DNA from: Anaerohalosphaera lusitana
GTDB lineage: Bacteria; Planctomycetota; Phycisphaerae; Sedimentisphaerales; Anaerohalosphaeraceae
Length of the DNA stretch: 64,000 nt
NCBI RefSeq assembly: GCF_002007645.1
Contig: NZ_CP019791.1
Location: forward strand, 3,278,593-3,342,592
Direction of reading: 5' to 3'
Part shown: one piece after another, positions 61,393 to 64,000 of the stretch
Layout: the number at the start of each line of letters is the position of its first letter
How positions within the stretch are numbered: the stretch's first letter is position 1
Made by a program: the position numbers and the translations under genes
Notes under the pieces: generated by a model
Told to the model about the DNA's origin: nothing
Databases searched by the model: none
Seen by the model: only the letters and a program-made list of their open reading frames with translations

Positions 61393-62307
61393 CTACTGTT
61401 TATCTGACTTGCCGCCAGGACCACGTTCGAGTACTTTCGTGCTTTTCATAGCGATTGTCTTACCTGGCTCTACACTTTTCTTTATCCAAACATTACCGCC
61501 GATCACGGCCCCCTTGCCTATGGTCACCGCACCGAGGATCGTCGCCTCGGCATAGATCGTAACGTCATCTTCCAGCGTCGGATGACGTTTCTGTCCCCGA
61601 ATGATCTCACCTCGTTCGTCTTTCGGAAAACTGATCGCACCAAGAGTGACGCCCTGATATATTTTTACATTTTCACCGATTTCTGTTGTTTCACCAATTA
61701 CCACACCCGTGCCATGATCAATGAAAAAATTCCTTCCGATCCTGGCACCGGGGTGAATATCTATGCCCGTCTTGGAATGAGCATTCTCCGATATCATCCG
61801 CGGGATCAAAGGCACATCTCGCACATAAAGCTCATGAGCGATACGATGAGCAGTGATCGCGTGTATGAACGGATACGATATAACGATCTCCTCGAAAGAC
61901 TCCGCTGCCGGGTCCCCGTCATAAGCTGCCTGAACATCGCCCTTGAGCACCTCACGCAAATTTGGAAGCTGGTTCAAAAGTTCTTCGGTGATCTTAACTG
62001 CCATTTCATGGCAATCGCAACCCGGACACGGTTTGAGCCTGCATTTATGCTTAAGTGCCCGCTCGATCTGCTCAGCCAGCTCATGCCTTACCCGGCAAAC
62101 GATGTCGCCAACCGTATACCTTATGCTGTCTCGTGCAATGCGTCTCTTGCCTGTATAACCAGGAAACGCAATTTCCATCAGCATGTCAAAAATCTCTACG
62201 ATCTTGCTTTTTACAGGCAAATTCGTAACATCGATAAAATTTATACCGGAGTCCCCTTCATAGGTCTCCAGTATTGAGTCTACCAGTTTATTGGTGGCCT
62301 TGTCCAC
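61393..62307 (-). CDS. cysE: Serine O-acetyltransferase
   Basis: CysE makes O-acetylserine from serine and acetyl-CoA for cysteine synthesis. The 304-residue protein has an N-terminal helical domain (with the unusual run CRLKPCPGCDCHE at about 89-101, four cysteines) and a left-handed beta-helix of hexapeptide repeats with HPGARIGRNFFIDHGTGVVIGE. The start is GTG at 62307 with AGGAG seven bases upstream. It lies 17 bases after cysK and 16 bases before nadA. Its length resembles the longer EpsC/SrpH-type branch. The cysteine cluster is not normal for CysE and could bind metal. Confidence 0.93.
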   Translation of the reverse strand: MDKATNKLVDSILETYEGDSGINFIDVTNLPVKSKIVEIFDMLMEIAFPGYTGKRRIARDSIRYTVGDIVCRVRHELAEQIERALKHKCRLKPCPGCDCHEMAVKITEELLNQLPNLREVLKGDVQAAYDGDPAAESFEEIVISYPFIHAITAHRIAHELYVRDVPLIPRMISENAHSKTGIDIHPGARIGRNFFIDHGTGVVIGETTEIGENVKIYQGVTLGAISFPKDERGEIIRGQKRHPTLEDDVTIYAEATILGAVTIGKGAVIGGNVWIKKSVEPGKTIAMKSTKVLERGPGGKSDKQ

Positions 62308-62324
62308 GATGCATCTCCTGTCCT

Positions 62325-63245
62325 TTACTTGAACAACTCGGTTGAAATATATCTCTCGCCGGTGTCGGGAAGTATAACGACGATCGTCTTGCCCTGCAGC
62401 TCTTTTCGCTTTGAGACCTCTATTGCAGCATATAACGCTGCTCCCGAACTGATCCCTGCAAGAATACCTTCCTTTGCCGCGAGCTCACGGGCGATCTCCA
62501 TAGATTTCTCATTACCGACTCGAAGAACTTCATCGTAAACATCTGTGTTAAGTATACCAGGCACGAAGCCGGCACCAATCCCCTGTATCTTGTGGGGTCC
62601 GGGCTGATCCCCTGAAAGAACCGCAGAGCTTTCAGGTTCGACAGCCACAACGCGAAGCTCAGGATTACGCTCTTTGAGCACCTGTCCACAACCGGTTATG
62701 GTTCCACCGGTGCCGATACCAGCTACCAGGATGTCAACCTGTCCATCCGTATCCTGCCATATCTCCTCAGCCGTAGTCTTTCTATGGATCTCCGGATTCG
62801 CCGGATTTTCGAACTGCTGACACATAAAAGCATTGGGAGTCGAATTGACTATCTCATTGGCTTTTTCGATAGCTCCTTTCATACCCTTCTCAGCAGGCGT
62901 GAGCACGAGCTCGGCACCAAGCATCTTGAGCAGACGGCGTCTTTCCACACTCATAGATTCGGGCATCGTAAGCATCAACCGATAACCCTTGCATGCACAT
63001 ACGAATGCCAGACCGATGCCTGTATTGCCGCTCGTAGGCTCGACCACTATTGTATCAGGCTTTAGCTTGCCGGCATCCTCCGCGGCCTGGATCATTGCAT
63101 ATGCAATTCGATCCTTGATGCTGGCACACGGATTAAAACTCTCGATTTTCGCCAGGATAGTAACTCCAGCCGCACCGAGCTTGTTGATGCGAACCAAAGG
63201 CGTCTTTCCGATCGTTTCGACTATATTTTCATAAATCTTTGCCAT
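62325..63245 (-). CDS. cysK: Cysteine synthase A (O-acetylserine sulfhydrylase)
   Basis: CysK makes cysteine from O-acetylserine and sulfide with PLP. The 306-residue protein carries the PLP lysine Lys44 in NPCASIKDR, the substrate loop [11 protein letters not shown], and the phosphate loop [10 protein letters not shown]. The length is standard. The gene begins about 70 bases after the Rrf2 regulator gene and 17 bases before cysE. CysK and CysE often form a complex regulating flux. The first enzyme of the operon, it is probably the main target of the regulator. Confidence 0.96.
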   Translation of the reverse strand: MAKIYENIVETIGKTPLVRINKLGAAGVTILAKIESFNPCASIKDRIAYAMIQAAEDAGKLKPDTIVVEPTSGNTGIGLAFVCACKGYRLMLTMPESMSVERRRLLKMLGAELVLTPAEKGMKGAIEKANEIVNSTPNAFMCQQFENPANPEIHRKTTAEEIWQDTDGQVDILVAGIGTGGTITGCGQVLKERNPELRVVAVEPESSAVLSGDQPGPHKIQGIGAGFVPGILNTDVYDEVLRVGNEKSMEIARELAAKEGILAGISSGAALYAAIEVSKRKELQGKTIVVILPDTGERYISTELFK

Positions 63246-63316
63246 GCCAACACCCTTTCCTGAATACTCATTAGTGTTTCACTCCCCGGGCACTCAAGAA
63301 TTCTAAAGCTGCCGGA

Positions 63317-63751
63317 TTAAATCTGGAAATCCAGCTTCTTCTTGGATTTCGCCCTGTCAACCAGATCCTGAAGAGTCGTCGATTCCAGAACAGTCATAAT
63401 GGCCTGATGTATCTCTATCCAAACCTGGCGGGTGATGCAATCAGTACACCTCGAACAATAATCCGTGTGCTCAACGCACTCTACCGGCGTCATTGGCCCT
63501 TCCAGCGTCACAAATACATCGCTAAGTCTGATCTCTTCAGGCTTCTTTGCAAGCATATAGCCGCCTTTAGGACCGCGAACGCTTCGTACCAGACCGGCAG
63601 ATTTCAAAATCGCCATCAGTTGCTCAAGATATTTACTGCTGATGTCTTCACGGTCCGCTATGGATTTTATCTGCAACGGTCCCTCATCGACATGCTTTGC
63701 CAGGTCCAGCAAAGCCCTTAATCCATATCTGCTTCTTGTAGATAACTTCAT
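63317..63751 (-). CDS. Rrf2-family regulator with clustered cysteines (IscR/CymR-like)
   Basis: A 144-residue winged-helix repressor. The DNA-binding part is residues 1-60 (ADREDISSKYLEQLMAILKSAGLV, split across the recognition helix), and the wing is RGPKGGYMLAK (59-69). The C-terminal loop holds Cys92, Cys99, Cys102 and Cys105, close to the three cluster ligands of IscR (92, 98, 104), so it may bind an Fe-S cluster; CymR-type regulation by cysteine is the alternative. It is the first gene of the operon cysK-cysE-nadA-metY-nifU-nifS. AGGAG precedes the ATG. A palindrome overlapping its promoter suggests autoregulation. Confidence 0.9.
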   Translation of the reverse strand: MKLSTRSRYGLRALLDLAKHVDEGPLQIKSIADREDISSKYLEQLMAILKSAGLVRSVRGPKGGYMLAKKPEEIRLSDVFVTLEGPMTPVECVEHTDYCSRCTDCITRQVWIEIHQAIMTVLESTTLQDLVDRAKSKKKLDFQI

Positions 63752-63768
63752 ACATATCTCCTAAAATC

Positions 63769-63783
63769 CTAGTACTATACTAG
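63769..63783. promoter_or_regulatory. Palindromic operator candidate of the sulfur operon
   Basis: CTAGTA-CTA-TACTAG is a perfect inverted repeat with six-base arms around a three-base centre. It begins at the -10 box and spans the expected transcription start, an ideal place for repression by the encoded Rrf2 protein. Confidence 0.6.
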
Positions 63784-63811
63784 TTTTACTGTGGAAAGTT
63801 TGCCATGTCAA
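63783..63811 (-). promoter_or_regulatory. Sigma-70 promoter of the Rrf2-cys-nif operon
   Basis: On the minus strand TTGACA (63806-63811), 17 bases, then TAAAAC (63783-63788, four of six). The start would fall near 63776, inside the palindrome. Confidence 0.6.
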
Positions 63812-63994
63812 GCCCTGCACTAAAAAAAACCAATGCTAAAATTAACAGAAGAAAATTACACAACAATATCGTTAGACCATTGACAGACGAAACTATCTGC
63901 ATTAGAATTTGAAATAGACTATTGGGGAATAGCTTAATGCGGGCGTTGTTGACGAAAAACCCGAATGGGGGCTAAGGCCAAGGGAGGCACAGGA

Positions 63995-64000
63995 ATGACG
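63995..64000 (+). CDS. Possible gene start at the right edge
   Basis: GGGAGG lies seven to eight bases before an ATG at 63995, the last codons in the window. It could begin a gene divergent from the Rrf2 operon. Only two codons are visible, so nothing can be said about the product. Confidence 0.3.

Overview
The window looks like chromosome from a Planctomycetota bacterium, most likely of the Phycisphaerae (inference). Several pseudopilins carry the Ala-Phe-Thr/Ser N-terminal processing motif common in planctomycetes. Secreted glycosidases of the fucosidase, hexosaminidase and rhamnosidase families are typical of polysaccharide-degrading marine or sediment members. There is a full three-domain NifU and an LPS-kinase-like protein that implies a diderm envelope. 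I see no rRNA, tRNA, CRISPR array, prophage or insertion sequence.

Layout. 1-6900: the end of surE, a secreted M6 metalloprotease, a zinc alcohol dehydrogenase, a CuA-type cupredoxin next to a haem/flavin transmembrane reductase, a secreted coiled-coil protein and an iron-sulfur flavoprotein. 6900-10900: a membrane PP2C phosphatase just downstream of tmRNA (ssrA), a WaaP-like kinase and a CofE-type ligase. 11000-22020: a carbohydrate region with GH29, GH20 and GH78 enzymes, dapB on the opposite strand, and a tight PIG-L deacetylase / GT4 glycosyltransferase / (alpha/alpha)6 hydrolase unit. 22200-31500: a pseudopilin, a CPBP protease, murA, a YhaM-like nuclease, and a sigma-54 activator divergent from a large PEP-synthase-like protein. 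31500-39850 (minus): type IV pilus locus A (pilM, pilN, pilO, a PilP/GspB-like protein, pilB, pilT, pilC, two minor prepilins). 40300-44030: gpsA, hflX, a 56-residue ORF and an unrecognised protein. 44300-57000 (plus): type IV pilus locus B (pilB, pilT, pilC, major pilin, three minor pilins, pilM, pilN, pilO, a ParA ATPase, a PilP/GspB-like protein, secretin). 57000-63800 (minus): a sulfur and Fe-S operon (Rrf2 regulator, cysK, cysE, nadA, metY, nifU, nifS).

How it fits together. Loci A and B each encode an extension ATPase, a retraction ATPase, a platform protein and the PilM/N/O/P alignment complex, but only B has a major pilin and a secretin. A may borrow them from B or use others elsewhere. 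The ParA-family ATPase between pilO and the PilP-like gene in B is the most unexpected part and may position the machine. A small C-terminal domain marked by an EGD(S/E) turn recurs in both PilP-like proteins and in an orphan secreted protein at 5.3 kb. The sulfur operon links cysteine and homocysteine synthesis, sulfur mobilisation, Fe-S assembly and an Fe-S client enzyme (NadA) under an Rrf2 regulator with four clustered cysteines; a palindrome lies at its promoter.
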